Source: Rhabditoides inermis (lineage: Eukaryota > Nematoda > Chromadorea > Rhabditida > Rhabditidae). Taken from it: DNA of 64,000 nt. Where the stretch lies: positions 21,341-85,340 of the forward strand of contig CAWZYM010000475.1 in assembly GCA_963966185.1 (NCBI GenBank), given 5' to 3'. Under the pieces are notes generated by a model, which made no database searches, had not been told where the DNA came from, and was given only the letters and a program-made list of their open reading frames with translations. Position numbers and translations under genes: made by a program. Positions within the stretch are counted from its first letter, which is position 1; the number at the start of each line of letters is the position of its first letter. Positions 48,973 through 60,421 of the stretch are shown one piece after another.

Positions 48973-51582
48973 CTCCTTGATGTTGCCAAATGCCGCCCAT
49001 CCTGCTCTCGTTCTCCTTGCCAGCTCCGAAGTGAGGGTGTTCTTTGCGTTTATGGCCCGTCCGAAGTAGATGTACTCCTCCACCTCTTCGATTGCCTGGC
49101 CGGAAAGATGGATAGTCCCAGCGGCAGCCTGCCTTTCGGATGAACTGCGTCTTGCCGATGTTGATGCGCAGCCCGGCCTTCTCGCTCTCCGTGTTCAGCT
49201 CGTTCAGCATCCGTTCAGCATCTGCCGTGGTCTCGGTGATCAGCACAATGTCGTCAGCGAAGCGCAGATGGTTCAGCTTCTCTCCGTCCACACGAAGGCC
49301 GTAGTCACTCCAGTCAAGTTGGCGGAAGACGACTTCCAGCGCAGCAGTGAAGAGCACCGGGGAGACAGTGTCTCCTTGCTTCACACCGCATCGCACAGGG
49401 ATCTTCAGCTCGTTGGAGAAGAGCTTCAGAAGTAGCTGGTTGTTGTCGTAGCAGTCGGATAGCGCAGCCAGGTATCCCTCCTCGACGTTGAGCATCTTAA
49501 GAGCGCGTAGAAGGAATCCGTGGTCGAGCCGGTCGAACGCCTTCTCGAAGTCGACAAAGGTGAGCACTAGCGGGGTCTTGTATTCGCGGGCTCTCTCCAC
49601 GACCTGAGAGACGGTCTGGAGGTGATCGGCGCAGCAGTAGCCGCTCCGGAATCCGGCTTGTTCTCGTGGTTGTTCGTCTTCCAGAGTCCGTTTCAGCCTG
49701 TTCAACAACACCTTGGAATAGGTTTTGTAGAGCAGGCTGAGTAGAGCGATCGGGCGCCAGTTGGAGAGCTTCTCACGGGGTCCTTTCTTCGGGAGTAGTA
49801 CGAGCCGCGCCTCTCTCCAGCTGTCGGGGATGGGGGTCCCTTCCAGGTGAGTCGAGAACAGGCGTGCGAGGGCGCGGTGGAAGTTAGTTCCTCCCGCCTT
49901 CAGCAGATCGGCCGTGATGTTGTCAGGTCCGGGGGCTCGTCCTTTCGGCATCTGGGAGAGGGCGTGTCGCACTTCAGATGGGAGTACGGGGGGCACGTTT
50001 CCAGGAGTGTAGACCTTCCTCGGGATGAGTAGTCGGTCAGCGTAGAGAGTACTGTAGAAGTCGACGGTGGCCTCCTCGATGGCAGGTCGCGCGGTGATCA
50101 TCTGGTCGTTGATCAGCAATGCCTCCAGCAGGGATCGCTCGGTGGCGAGTCCTCTCTTCGCGATTTTGATGCTCCGACGATGCATAGCAGTGTCGCGGAG
50201 TATCTCCTCGCGGTACTTCGTCAGATCGTGTTTGAAGGCGGCGCGACACTGGCGGGAGATGATGACGAGTTCTAGCAGCCGACTCGGGTCTAGCGCGAGC
50301 TTCGCCCTTGTCTTCAGCAGGTCCCTCGTCCTCTCCGACAGTCTCCTTTCCATGTGGTTCGGCCCGGGAGCAGTTGCGACGGCGGCGGCCTCCTTGAGTG
50401 TGTTGAGCAGCTCCTCGTACGTCGGGTTTAGGCCAACGTGGTGTTCAATGTAGGCGTGCGCTGCATCAGGGGCAAATAGAGTTGCCGGGTGCCGGGTGCT
50501 GTGACGTAGAGGTCGTCGCGGGATACGTAGCCGAGCTCGAAGAAGTCTGTGGTCGCCTCCTATAGAGAAGGGGGCGACCACGTCGACATCGGCGAGTAGC
50601 AGGCGGTTGCTCGTCAGGAAGTGGTCGATCTCGTTGAGCGCTCGTCCGTTGGGCGATCTCCACGTCCACTTCCTCCGGCTCGGCTTTGAGAAAAAGCTGT
50701 TGCCGTGGAAGAGACGGATCTCCTCAATGAAGTCAGTGAGTCGATCGCCCTCCTCGTTCCGCTCTCCGTATCCGTTCGGCCCCACTCTGAACTCGCCATG
50801 CTTGCGAGTTCCGAGCTTGGCGTTGAAGTCGCCGCAGACGATCTTGTAGCGGGCCTTCTCCTCCTTGTATAGCTTCCGCAGGTCGCAGTAGAACTGCTCC
50901 TTCTCGTCTTCCGTCGCAGTGCTGGTCGGCGCGTAGCAGTTGAAGATTGCGACGCGCACGTCACCGAACATTAGTGAAAGGTGGGCCAGCCGACTCGATA
51001 TTACTCTCATCGACTGGATTGCGGACGTAGTTTTACCTGACACCGCAAACCCAACTCCTCCACTGCCGTTGCGGCAACGTGCTCCCATCACAACTTCCGT
51101 CCCGTCTCGTCTTCTCGTCCGCTTCTCTGTTGCCCTCTTCGTCTCCTGTAGGCATATGACGTCCCACTTGATCTTCTCCAGAGTGTCGAATATCATCTCC
51201 TCCTTGGTAGCCTGGGACAGTCCTTGGCAGTTAAGTGTGCAAACATTGAAGTTCCTTTCCGGTTTTGTCGACCTCAGCTCCGGTGATTTCTCGCGCCCTG
51301 CCCTACCCGCTGGATCCCTCGTCGACGGAAGGGAGCGGTTGGGCGCCGGGAACTTGGGCGCATTGTGATTGCGACTGTCCATAGGGTACATCGAAAGATG
51401 TCTTTAGCCATGGATATGACTGGTGGGTGGCTGGCCCTGCCAGAAAGGAGTCCGGCCTAGAGTCCGTCTTGTTTCCCGTGTTCAGTTCAGCCATTCGCGG
51501 AATGCGAACGGCCTATCCAGCGGCACCAGCGTGGAGGCAAGGGAGACGACCATGCGGAAGTCGCCCAACGGGAGTCGCCGCC

Positions 51583-52935
51583 AAATCCATTCGCGAACAC
51601 CTCTGCGTCACCCGGAAAACACGGCGTGATCTTTGTGATGTCCCGTCCTGCCTGCAGTCAGCTGCCGATTCACCCACTCCCTGGGCGTCCCTTTTCTGCG
51701 GTGATACGTTTCTCCCTGTGTATGGCTGAAATACAACCATTTCCATAAGTCAATAACTGTGAACGTACATGAGATTGTACATGTGGCAGACATCAATAAC
51801 CTCTCCCTCCTCCGTCTGCAGCAGGTTCTCTTGATGTTTTTTTTCAGAATAAAAAGAGGGTAAGGGATATCAACTAATGCTTCAGAAACTCAAGTTTCGC
51901 GGCGGCGAGGTGCCGGACTGCTGTACTGAGGACTGCAGAACCGAAGATCGGCGCGGGAAGTATCACCGTCACAACCCTCACACGGATCAACACAAACCGA
52001 CTCTCTTTACGCGTACGACAATAGTATATTGCAATTGTAAACGTTTTATGCATGTGCTTTCGATGGGATAAGACAAAGTTTATCTCTTTACGCAAGAACT
52101 TTTCGAAGAAAATCGTTGTATGTGTTATGATTTGTGTGCTACGAGGGAAGTGTGTCGCATTTGTGCGGCTTGTACCGAAATCGACACCGTGTTCGTCTTC
52201 TGATTTCGACGAAACAAAGCGCGCACGCGCTTACGGAGCTCCGAGCTTAAAGTGTATGTGATCATGCGCACACAACAGATGCCAACGCCAACCCACCTCA
52301 TCGAATAATACACGATGTATCGCGCGGCAATTGCTGCCGAAAGAGGAACGCCAAGGTACATCTATGAGAGAAGTGTGAGAAAAAGAGAGGGAGAGAGAGA
52401 GAGAGAGAGCGACCAACTGTGACTTGACAATGGATACCTGTAAAACAGCACTGGTGACGGGCGGTAGGTCGACGGTGAATATGAGTGGAGTGAAGACAGC
52501 GCCTCCGATTGCAGTGAACGAAATGACGCGGCCGATCGAACCGCGCACGCTCTTCGCCACTTCGTGATCTCAAAGAAACAGTGCACGACGTAGTCGCAGT
52601 CGGACTGCATCATAAACATGTTATTCTTTACTTTCACGTTAGATCCGCGTTTTGTGCAGCACAACGTACGGGTCATTCATGCTTCAAGCTTTCGAGCAAA
52701 TGTATCGAATCCGAGGGCCGCACGCACTGTTTGAGCGCTGTCTGCGCGCCTACGACACAGGAGCAGTTGTTTGAGTATGAACCGAGTCGTCAGCGTTCCT
52801 TCTGATCATTTCACAAGCCTTTTCGAAACACCACGAAATTGATTTTTTTCTTCTACAAAATATTTTGATAACAACCTGTCAGTTGGAGTTCTTTGTTAAA
52901 GGTAGTGTACCATCTGATTTTGGTCGCACGGAATA
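51583..52935. repeat. Segment X, copy 3, left part
   Basis: Matches copies 1 and 2 from the AAATCCATTCGCG boundary to GGTCGCACGGAATA, where the LINE of 52936-57351 is inserted. X continues at 57352-57487 and 58547-59309. Confidence 0.85.
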
Positions 52936-53113
52936 GGCCCGCTTTGCCACTCGGCCCGCTTTGCCCGCCGAGAGTGGTCGGTTCTCAATATTTCTTTCTG
53001 TCGGCTCATCGCGCTCCCCCCAATTGCCAGCCGGACGGATCAACGACCACTTCTGTGCCGTAGGTTTAGCACTTTTCCTATAAATTATAAAAAGTGCTGC
53101 ATTTGTGAGTAAG

Positions 53114-54187
53114 ATGACGCCTGTGTCCCCTCCAAATCCCCTCGGAATCACCTTCCCTGAAGACACCCCGCCCTGGGTGCGCATCATGATCCAGTCGCAG
53201 CAGGCACAAATCGATATGATTCAACGCGTAGTCAGCGATAATAGTGTGAGCGTGCGTGCCCTCAATGAAACTGTTATCCGTCTGGGTCAGCTAATTGAGG
53301 GCCTTGAGAAGAAACAGACTCAGTCTTGCGCCGCCTTGCCCACCTTTGCCGACATCGTCAAGGTGTGTGTCACCAACAAGGATCTCATCGCCGACAAGGC
53401 TACCAGGGCCGTCGTTGTTGGACGCCCCGAGCTCTCCGACCCTGTCGCCGCTGCAGCTGACGACAAGGAGTTCTTGGAGAAGCTAGTCGAGGCCATTGGA
53501 TCCAGTGAGATACGCGATCTGTTCAACGCCGGTCAGATCTCCGCCCGCCGCCACCCCGACAAGAAGCCCGAGGGCAAGCCGAACTACCACCGTATCCTGA
53601 AGGTGCAGTTCCCCTCGCAGGACACACGTGATTCGTTCATCTCCTCGGTCCGCCGTGCCCGGTACTCTACTCTGGAGACCGAGGTGTTCGCCTTCATCCG
53701 CCGAGACCTGACAACTGAGGAACTCAACCAGGAGAGGAGACTTCGTGCGGAGGCGCACAAGTACAACATCAAGCAAGGCATGGTGTGCAAGGTGGTGCGC
53801 GATTGTAGACTGGTAACGCTCTCGCACCCGCGCGCTTTTGTCAATGACCCCGCGGCAATCTCTCTCTCTGCCCCCGCGCTTGCCACCCAGGGCGGTTCGC
53901 CCGAGCCGCCGCAGCAGAAGAAGCGCAAGCAGGCACAGGCCAAGCCCAAGCCCGCCACTGTCACTTTCGCCAAGATCCCCGCCGCGCGGCGCGCCGCCCC
54001 TCGCAGATCCACTCGCAAGAGTGGAAAGAAGATCATCGCTGCCACCCCCATTGCAGTGTCGCCGGCAGCCGGGACGAGCCAGCAGTCGCAGGAGGCCGAG
54101 AACGCGGAGGAGCTGGCAGCAGACGTGTCGATGAGCGAGCTGCACTCCCCGCCCGATACCGCCCCCGTGCCCCATATCGTCGCCTAG
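53114..54187 (+). CDS. LINE ORF1, RNA-binding-like protein
   Basis: 357 codons from the ATG at 53114. The N-terminal third looks coiled-coil (SQQAQIDMIQRVVSDNS, LIEGLEKKQ). The middle (PNYHRILKVQFPSQDTRDSF ... FAFIRRDLTTEELNQERRLR ... VCKVVRDCRL) resembles the RRM-like or C-terminal fold of LINE ORF1 proteins. The C-terminus is Pro/Ala/Lys-rich and basic (KKRKQAQAKPKPA, RRSTRKSGKK), fitting nucleic-acid binding. In such elements ORF1 coats element RNA. The frame is intact. A broken relative lies at 36.3-36.5 kb. Confidence 0.75.
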   Translation: MTPVSPPNPLGITFPEDTPPWVRIMIQSQQAQIDMIQRVVSDNSVSVRALNETVIRLGQLIEGLEKKQTQSCAALPTFADIVKVCVTNKDLIADKATRAVVVGRPELSDPVAAAADDKEFLEKLVEAIGSSEIRDLFNAGQISARRHPDKKPEGKPNYHRILKVQFPSQDTRDSFISSVRRARYSTLETEVFAFIRRDLTTEELNQERRLRAEAHKYNIKQGMVCKVVRDCRLVTLSHPRAFVNDPAAISLSAPALATQGGSPEPPQQKKRKQAQAKPKPATVTFAKIPAARRAAPRRSTRKSGKKIIAATPIAVSPAAGTSQQSQEAENAEELAADVSMSELHSPPDTAPVPHIVA

Positions 54188-54244
54188 GACTCGTGCCAGC
54201 CGCACTCGCTTGACCCCGCCCCTCCCCAGGTATCGATTGGTGAC

Positions 54245-57137
54245 GTGTATTTGCGAGATGCGGGTACGCATAGACTTTCCGATTCTTTGACTGATCCGGT
54301 GCTCTCTGATACTAATCACTCACTTTCCTCTTTGAAACTTGTGGTTTTGAATTCTCGCTCTGTTCGGAACAAGTATTATGACATCGCGCACTTTATATCC
54401 TCTCACTCGCCTCATGTGTGTATCGTGACTGAGTCGTGGTTGGATGTGCACGATAGTTCTGATTTTATGCGATTCGGTGGCCAGTTTAGTGTGTATAGGT
54501 GCGATCGTTTGTCTCATGCAGGCGGAGTACTAGTCTTGGTGTCCTCTGGTCTCTCGTGTGTCCTAGTCGAGTGCGTGCATATTGATGATCTGTGTGAGAT
54601 TGTATGCCTTGATATTCTACCCTCTGCCAGTCTCCAGCTTCAGCAACCTCTCCGCGTTATAGCTGTCTACCGCACATCCGGTGCCACTCGCGCAGTGAGG
54701 GCCGCCGGTGAGCGAATGATTGCATCACTCCGCTCTCTTTTTCGCCCCGACTCGCGCGCGCATATTCTAGCCGGCGATTTCAACTTCCCGCATATTGACT
54801 GGCGCTCACTCACAGCGATCCACTCTCTCGACCGCTCATTTATCAACTTTACCGCCACGTTTTCGCTATCTCAACTGGTCCATAAACCCACTATGGTCCA
54901 CCGGCCCGGGCAAACTCCCCACATTCTCGATCTGATACTGACTGACAAGGTTGATTTCTTCTCACACATTTCCATTGGCTCACGTGTTGCGTTGTGTGAT
55001 CACCTCCCAGTGATTGCCTCTCTCTCTATTCGCCAAACGCAGCGCTCTACCCTCTCACCTCGCTTTGATTATGTTTAAGGCGGACTGGCCCGCCATCAAC
55101 TCGCGCATTGCCTCCATTGACTGGACTCTCACATTCGCCGGACGGACACTCGCTGAGTGTTGCAGTTTGTTCCAAGATTGTGTCGCATCCTGTCAATTGG
55201 ACTTTATTCCACTGAAACCGCAGCGCAGTAACAGCCAGAAAGCTCCAGCATACATCCAGCGTCTGAGTGCGAAAGCGACGCGCCTTGCCGCCAGGCGACC
55301 CTATTCCCGCGACACTAAACGAGCACAGAAAGATCTGAGACGCGCGCTGTACGCATGGAACACCAAGCTTGAGTCGAGTCTGCTCTCTAAGGGACAGAGA
55401 AAATTCTTTCAACACGTTCGATCTAGGCTGAACCCCGCAGATGGAATCGGCCCAATAAGCTCTGCTGATGGCGTGTACATTCATGATGAGAGTGAGAAGG
55501 CAGAGGCTTTTTCAGAGTACTTTGACTCAGTGTATTCTAATCTACCAATCCCGTCTGGTGCGCCACTCACTGATTCTTCCCATTCAATCAATCAATTTCA
55601 CATTACCCACATTCTCATTGCCAAAACAATACGCTCACTCGCGCCAAAAATCAATACGTCACCAGATGGGATAACGCATATTTTCTTGAAGCACACTGTA
55701 GACTCTGTAGTCACTACAATCTTTCTCCTCTTCCAGCAGTCTCTTTCCGCGTGTGTCGTTCCTCCTATATGGAAGATAGGGTATGTGAGACCCATCCACA
55801 AGGGTGGGTCCCAGAGTGAGGTAGTCAACTACCGTCCCATTGCTCTCACTGCCACACTTTCCAAACTGCTGGAGAGGATTTGCGCGGCGCAGATGACAGA
55901 GCACTTTGAAAAACACTGCCTTCTCACCTCTCGCCAATTCGGTTTCCGCGCGGGCCGATCCACATGCGCACAGCTCGTTGAGTGTCATGCCCAGTGGTCG
56001 CGTGATCTCACCGACGGGCAAGTAGTCGACTGCCTTTATGTAGATTACAAAAAGGCGTTTGATTGCATAAATCATTCCATGTTGTTCAAGAAGCTCCACT
56101 CACTTGGTGTTCGCGGCAGTGCACTTGCGTGGATCAAATCTTTTCTGTGCGATAGAACAACGCGTGTACTTGTCAGTCAGTGTCTATCCTCCCCACGCAC
56201 TGTGAATTGCGGTGTTCCTCAGGGGAGCTGTCTCGGGCCTCTTCTTTTCAATGTATTTATTAACAACATTGTCGACTGTTTGCCGGACTATGTTCGCTGC
56301 GCATTGTATGCTGACGATTTGAAAGTGTCCTACGCGTTCTGTCCCCTCGATCTCACCGCGCGCACTAAGTTTCAGCAAGCAGTCGACTGTGTTTCTGAGT
56401 GGTCGATTGAGTGGGGTCTCACCATATCTGCTAGCAAAACACAGGTTCTTCACTTGGGCAAGCGAAATCCGCTGTATGCATATTCACTTGGCACAGTGAC
56501 TCTAGAAACCCCTGAGTGTGTTAAAGATCTTGGTGTGTATATCTCTACTCGCCTTTCTTTCGATGACTACATTAAACGCATTGTCGATCACACACTTTGG
56601 GGAATCAATGACTTCCTAAGAGCATACCGTACTCGCAGCTTAGCCGTTCTTTGCAAAGCATTTGTGACATATTATCGCTGTAAGCTGGAGTACTGTACTG
56701 AGCTCTGGAATCCCACCGATGTGCGCTCAGTGAATCTTATTGAGGGCGTTCAACGGTATTTCACCAGACGAATCTGCCATAGAAATGGCATTTTCAATCT
56801 AGGATACTCTGCCAGACTCTGCCTGCTAGGCTTGGAGACTCTCGAGTCACGACGAGCAGTCAATGATATTGCCTACATACATAAAATTGTACACGGTCGC
56901 ACCGTCTTTGACTCATCCGCCATCTATAATATCATATCCACATCATCGAGACACTCTCACTGCCACCGAATCGTACCCTCTTTTGATCCGTCCGTTAGAA
57001 CACAGACATTCATTCACCGCAAGTTTCGAGTATGGAATTCCTTACCATCTAACATTATAGCTATCAGAGACACCGGTTCTTTCAAAGAGGAGGTTAGAAA
57101 ATGCATGATTGAACCATCTCGCATCCGCGCTTCCTGA
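54245..57137 (+). pseudogene. LINE ORF2: AP endonuclease and reverse transcriptase, one frameshift
   Basis: 54245-55078 encodes the endonuclease (LVVLNSRSVRNK, TESWL, RVIAVYRTSG, LAGDFNFPHIDW, LDLILTDKVD, CDHLPVIASL). A frameshift near 55072 (TTATGTTTAAGG) moves to a second frame, which is open to 57137: FKADWPAINSRIASIDW, then reverse transcriptase VVNYRPIALTATLSKLLERI, QFGFRAGRST, CLYVDYKKAFDCINH, GVPQGSCLGPLLFNVFINNI, ALYADDLKVSY. It ends FRVWNSLPSNII and a short tail. A single indel, otherwise intact, suggests recent activity. Confidence 0.88.
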
Positions 57138-57351
57138 TCGATACGGGTACGGTCTCCCCAGTATATGTAACAGAGTACATTCATTTCATATACATATGTC
57201 TGTTGTATTGTCCCATACGCATTTGTATCTGTTTTTGCCATTCTTTGATTTGATCTTAATCACAAATACGTTGCACCACTTATTACAGCCACATATTTTT
57301 GTCCCCATATGTTTTCTGAATACGCAATGATAAATAATTGAAATTGAAATT

Positions 57352-57487
57352 GAATACGGAATGTTATATTATCAGTTTATAACTTATTATTTGTTCGTTA
57401 TAATTTCATAACATGAAAGTATGAAAGTCAAAAATAACAATTTTAAAAATACAAAAATATAGTGGAAGTTTGATGTTCACCGCCAAT
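57352..57487. repeat. Segment X, copy 3, middle part
   Basis: Continues X after the LINE (ACGGAATGTTATATTATCAG) to GTTCACCGCCAAT, where another insertion begins. A 5-base difference from copies 1 and 2 lies at ATGAAAGTCAAAA. Confidence 0.8.
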
Positions 57488-58544
57488 CTCTGATAAGTAT
57501 TTATTACTAATTTATTAGGAAAATTTACAACTCTGTGACAGGGTCTGTCACGAATTCGTAAATTGAAATTACTAATAAATTCTATGAATTCATGAATTTT
57601 TATTACTAATAAATTACCGAGTTATGGCAACAGATTCCGTTATATCACAGAACTATGCGGACATGAATTTTCCTAGCTGATCCCGTTCTTTCGATCATCA
57701 AGCGTTCATTTTCGTTTCCTTTCCGTAATACATTCACTAATCTCTATTAGAGCACAATTTACAGAACTAACAACCACAAAGAATGAATGAAGATGTTTAT
57801 TTATGTACACAACAATAGGGGTCTTGGATCAGGGGATGTTGCATATTGCTTGTTCTTGAAATCGACGTTTTCTTCTGATTGGAGCCAGTCGTCTTGACTT
57901 GAGAATCTTGAGATGACGCGAAGCACATGACGTTTCGAAGCGGACCCACTGCAAAGATAATTATTAATCATCATCATCATGAACGAACAATATGATGCTA
58001 ACATAATATGTGAACATGACAAGCATTACATACAAATTAGTACATATATAACTAATACTATTCAAATAACCCACTTTATTCATCATCCGAATCTGAAGTT
58101 CGTGTCGGAGGAAACGCACGGCATGATGGCGATGTCCACATTTACAGCTGGAATGCATGTATTTTGATCAACAGTATCAACAACAAAAGTTAACTTTAAG
58201 AAAAACACATTCACATACAAACAAAAAAAAACATGTGAGAAAGAAGAAACAGGAAACTTTTCGAAACGATGTAGGGAACGACAGTACCCTCTGGATTTCT
58301 GCGCGGGACCAAAACAATATTTTGAATTTATTACTAATAAATTAGTCATAAATTACTAATAATCTTTGTATTACTCGTAAAATCTATCACTAATTTATTA
58401 CTTTCATAAATTAGTCGTACTTTTTTATTAATACTAAATTTTATCAGTAATAAATGGTTTATTACTGATAAATTACTAATATATCAGTAATATTCTTTTA
58501 TTACTAATTTATTACTAATAAATTAGTAGTCGTGTATACCCTAG
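57488..58544. mobile_element. 1.06-kb AT-rich insertion in X copy 3
   Basis: Absent from X copies 1 and 2, where CGCCAATTGTGTGC is continuous. Only a 2-bp AT is repeated at the junctions. Its subterminal regions are full of ATTACTAATAAATTA-type words in both orientations. The interior holds a spliceable minus-strand exon pair. No clear terminal inverted repeat; class unknown. Confidence 0.7.
57829..58147 (-). pseudogene. 3' end of an unknown gene inside the AT-rich insertion
   Basis: Minus-strand exon 58075-58147 (after TTCCAG) reads CKCGHRHHAVRFLRHELQ and ends AAA/GTGGGT. After TTTGCAG, exon 57829-57948 continues in phase as WVRFETSCASRHLKILKSRR and RRKRRFQEQAICNIP then stop. A minus-strand AATAAA lies at 57796-57801. 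The C-K-C-G-H then H-H spacing hints at zinc binding, and the end is basic. No upstream exon is visible in the insertion. Either a captured host-gene end or a remnant of the element's own protein. Confidence 0.4.
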
Positions 58545-58546
58545 AT

Positions 58547-59309
58547 TGTGTGCACGCGTGTGCACGCCCGCAAAACTTATGTTCACCGACTGCGGTTACA
58601 TCACCGAACTGACCGGAGTGATACGTGTGTTTCACACTTGAAATGCTTTCAATTCGGTATGATTTTTTGTTTTGCATGTGCACTTCGCATTCTAAAATCA
58701 GAATCAACTTTTAAAAATATATAGTAACATAATTAAACATATTATACATCGCTGCGCGTACACTCGCTAGTTACTACAAATTGTCCTCATACTACGTTTG
58801 CCCAGCAGCCATCTGACCACATGATCAATGTTTCTTATTTTTGTGTGGTTTTGTTCTGTTTGTTTTTTTGCAATTTTATGAAGTGTAATAACACAAAACG
58901 TTGCTTGGAACATAAAAACACCGCACTACGCCGTAGTAGGCTGTTATTAAGCGTGTTCTCACGAAAAAAAACGTTCACGAAAACGATGCATTTTCACGCA
59001 TCGTTTTCGTGAACGTTTTTTTGAAAGTTTTTTTTTAAATATCGATGTCGATTGATTATATTAAAAAATTACAGTGGTACTGTTCATGGTAGGAGTAGAG
59101 GGCAGTGTGCCAGACTCATCGGTAAGCGGGATGAAGAGTTGTCAGGTGAGTTTTTAATCATGTTTTTAGTTTTGTTTATGACCTATTCATTTTGTTTGAA
59201 GTTTCGTGATTGTGTGATGTAGCTTATGTAATGTTTCAGAACCCGCCCTTTAAAACATTTGACACAAATTTCTTTATGAAAAGAATTGATGAAGCAAGTT
59301 TACCGTAAA
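58547..59309. repeat. Segment X, copy 3, right part
   Basis: Resumes at TGTGTGCACGCGTG and ends at TTTACCGTAAA, the point at which the RTE 3' end begins in copies 1 and 2. It contains the hairpin (58963-59022) and mini-gene exons (59075-59308). It is followed directly by chemoreceptor-gene sequence. Confidence 0.85.
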
Positions 59310-59312
59310 GAT

Positions 59313-59923
59313 CTATAAAAAGTTGATCGATAATACTCGTAGCTGACCTATGCGACCCATGTTGTTGACGATTACAAGTCCTGTCGTCGAGCAGGCTAGA
59401 ATGACAATGACGACGCCATTGCACGTCATCAGCCAGTATTTTCGGGTACTTCCTTGTAGCGTTTCGTATACAGTGCAGACGATGGGACTGGAAGAAAATT
59501 TGGTTCTTTTTAAAATGTTCAAACCTACCCTTCCTGCACTTTCTTCTCATATTGATTGAGTGTGAACACAATAGCGCACACGAGAGCAGAAAACATGCAA
59601 GGGATAAACGCTTGATTCACAACCATGTACCACTTATTAAACTTCTGCAATGAAAACCTTATAATAATTTTCAACAAAGGGCAAATCGAAAAACAAAGAA
59701 AGAGCGTTTTTTTTTCAATGTTCATTTTGACAAATTTGTCCGACTTGAGCGAATGTTGACTAATTTACTATGAGGAGTGTGACTGGGTGACTGAAAAATT
59801 GTCATGTGTCCCGGCTTGCCTTGTATTCTTTCGCCCAAAAAAGTGCGACGGTTCGATCGGCTGCGGATATTGCAACGAAGAAAATAGACGCGTTCAAGCA
59901 GAACAGAGGCACAGCCTGGAAAC

Positions 59924-59966
<43 letters not shown>

Positions 59967-60421
59967 GTCTCTCTGTCTCTCTGTCTCTCTGTCTCTCTGT
60001 CTCTCTGTCTCTCTGTCTCTCTGTCTCTCTGTCTCTCTGTCTCTCTGTCTCTCTGTCTCTCTGTCTCTCTGTCTCTCTCTCTCTCCCTTCTTCTCCTTTA
60101 TTTCGAACCTGTATCAATGTGCAGTCTGCGTGAGTCTTGAATGCCAATTCTGGAAATGTGATGGAAAACACGGCAATCAGATGTCCGGATTGATAGAATA
60201 GATCGTAAAAGCAAACAATAACTCGGACTATCGAGTGCATGTCCTGCATTTTTCTATAATACAAAATATTAAAACGAAAGAGAGCAAGAAAGAAAGAAAT
60301 AAGTGACTTACTTGTGAGTTACTACCCATTTCACGTAACACAGCCACGAAAGCAATGATATGACTGCTAACAAAACGTAAATCACGGAAGGTATTATGAA
60401 GAAAAGGAACTGATTATGCAT
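59313..60421 (-). pseudogene. Seven-helix chemoreceptor-like gene truncated after TM5
   Basis: Minus-strand exons 60312-60421, 60109-60253, 59820-59915, 59529-59644 and 59348-59487 join in phase from the ATG at 60421. Helices: FLFFIIPSVIYVLLAVISLL (TM1), IVRVIVCFYDLFYQSGHLIA (TM2), CLNASIFFVAISAADRTVAL (TM3, with the DR pair of nematode serpentine receptors), WYMVVNQAFIPCMFSALVCA (TM4), YWLMTCNGVVIVILACSTTG (TM5). Exon 3 ends at a GC donor (AAG/GCAAGC). Exon 5 has a donor ATAG/GTCAGC at 59347, only 38 bases from the X boundary; without splicing the frame stops at 59313. TM6 and TM7 are not found. Family (str/srx-like) is not assignable. Probably a receptor gene cut by the retroelement block. 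Confidence 0.72.
59931..60085. repeat. (CT)n and (TCTCTG)n tandem repeat in a receptor intron
   Basis: A (CT)n run followed by about 17 copies of the hexamer-type unit CTCTGT/CTCT. It fills the intron between receptor exons 2 and 3, and on the minus strand lies just upstream of the exon 3 acceptor. Confidence 0.92.

Larger units (their letters stand above)
46171..51582 (-). mobile_element. RTE retrotransposon, copy 2, with nested LINE and MITE
   Basis: Same element, same frameshift and same nested LINE junctions as copy 1, so it arose by DNA duplication of the composite and not by a new retrotransposition. The ORF starts at 51391. It additionally carries a 552-bp MITE at 48421-48972 that truncates the frame. 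Confidence 0.9.
52936..57351 (+). mobile_element. Near-full-length CR1/jockey-like LINE inserted in X copy 3
   Basis: A 4.4-kb element with ORF1, endonuclease and reverse transcriptase. It is bounded by GAATA on both sides (52931-52935, 57352-57356), against one GAATA at the empty site in copies 1 and 2. It ends in a short ATTGAA tandem tail instead of poly(A). Confidence 0.9.

Noticed and set aside
53483..54319. 278-codon minus-strand frame across LINE ORF1
   Set aside because: Antisense shadow of ORF1 with no recognisable domain.
59931..60085. A CRISPR-like or coding repeat
   Set aside because: It is a simple hexanucleotide tandem repeat in an intron without spacers.
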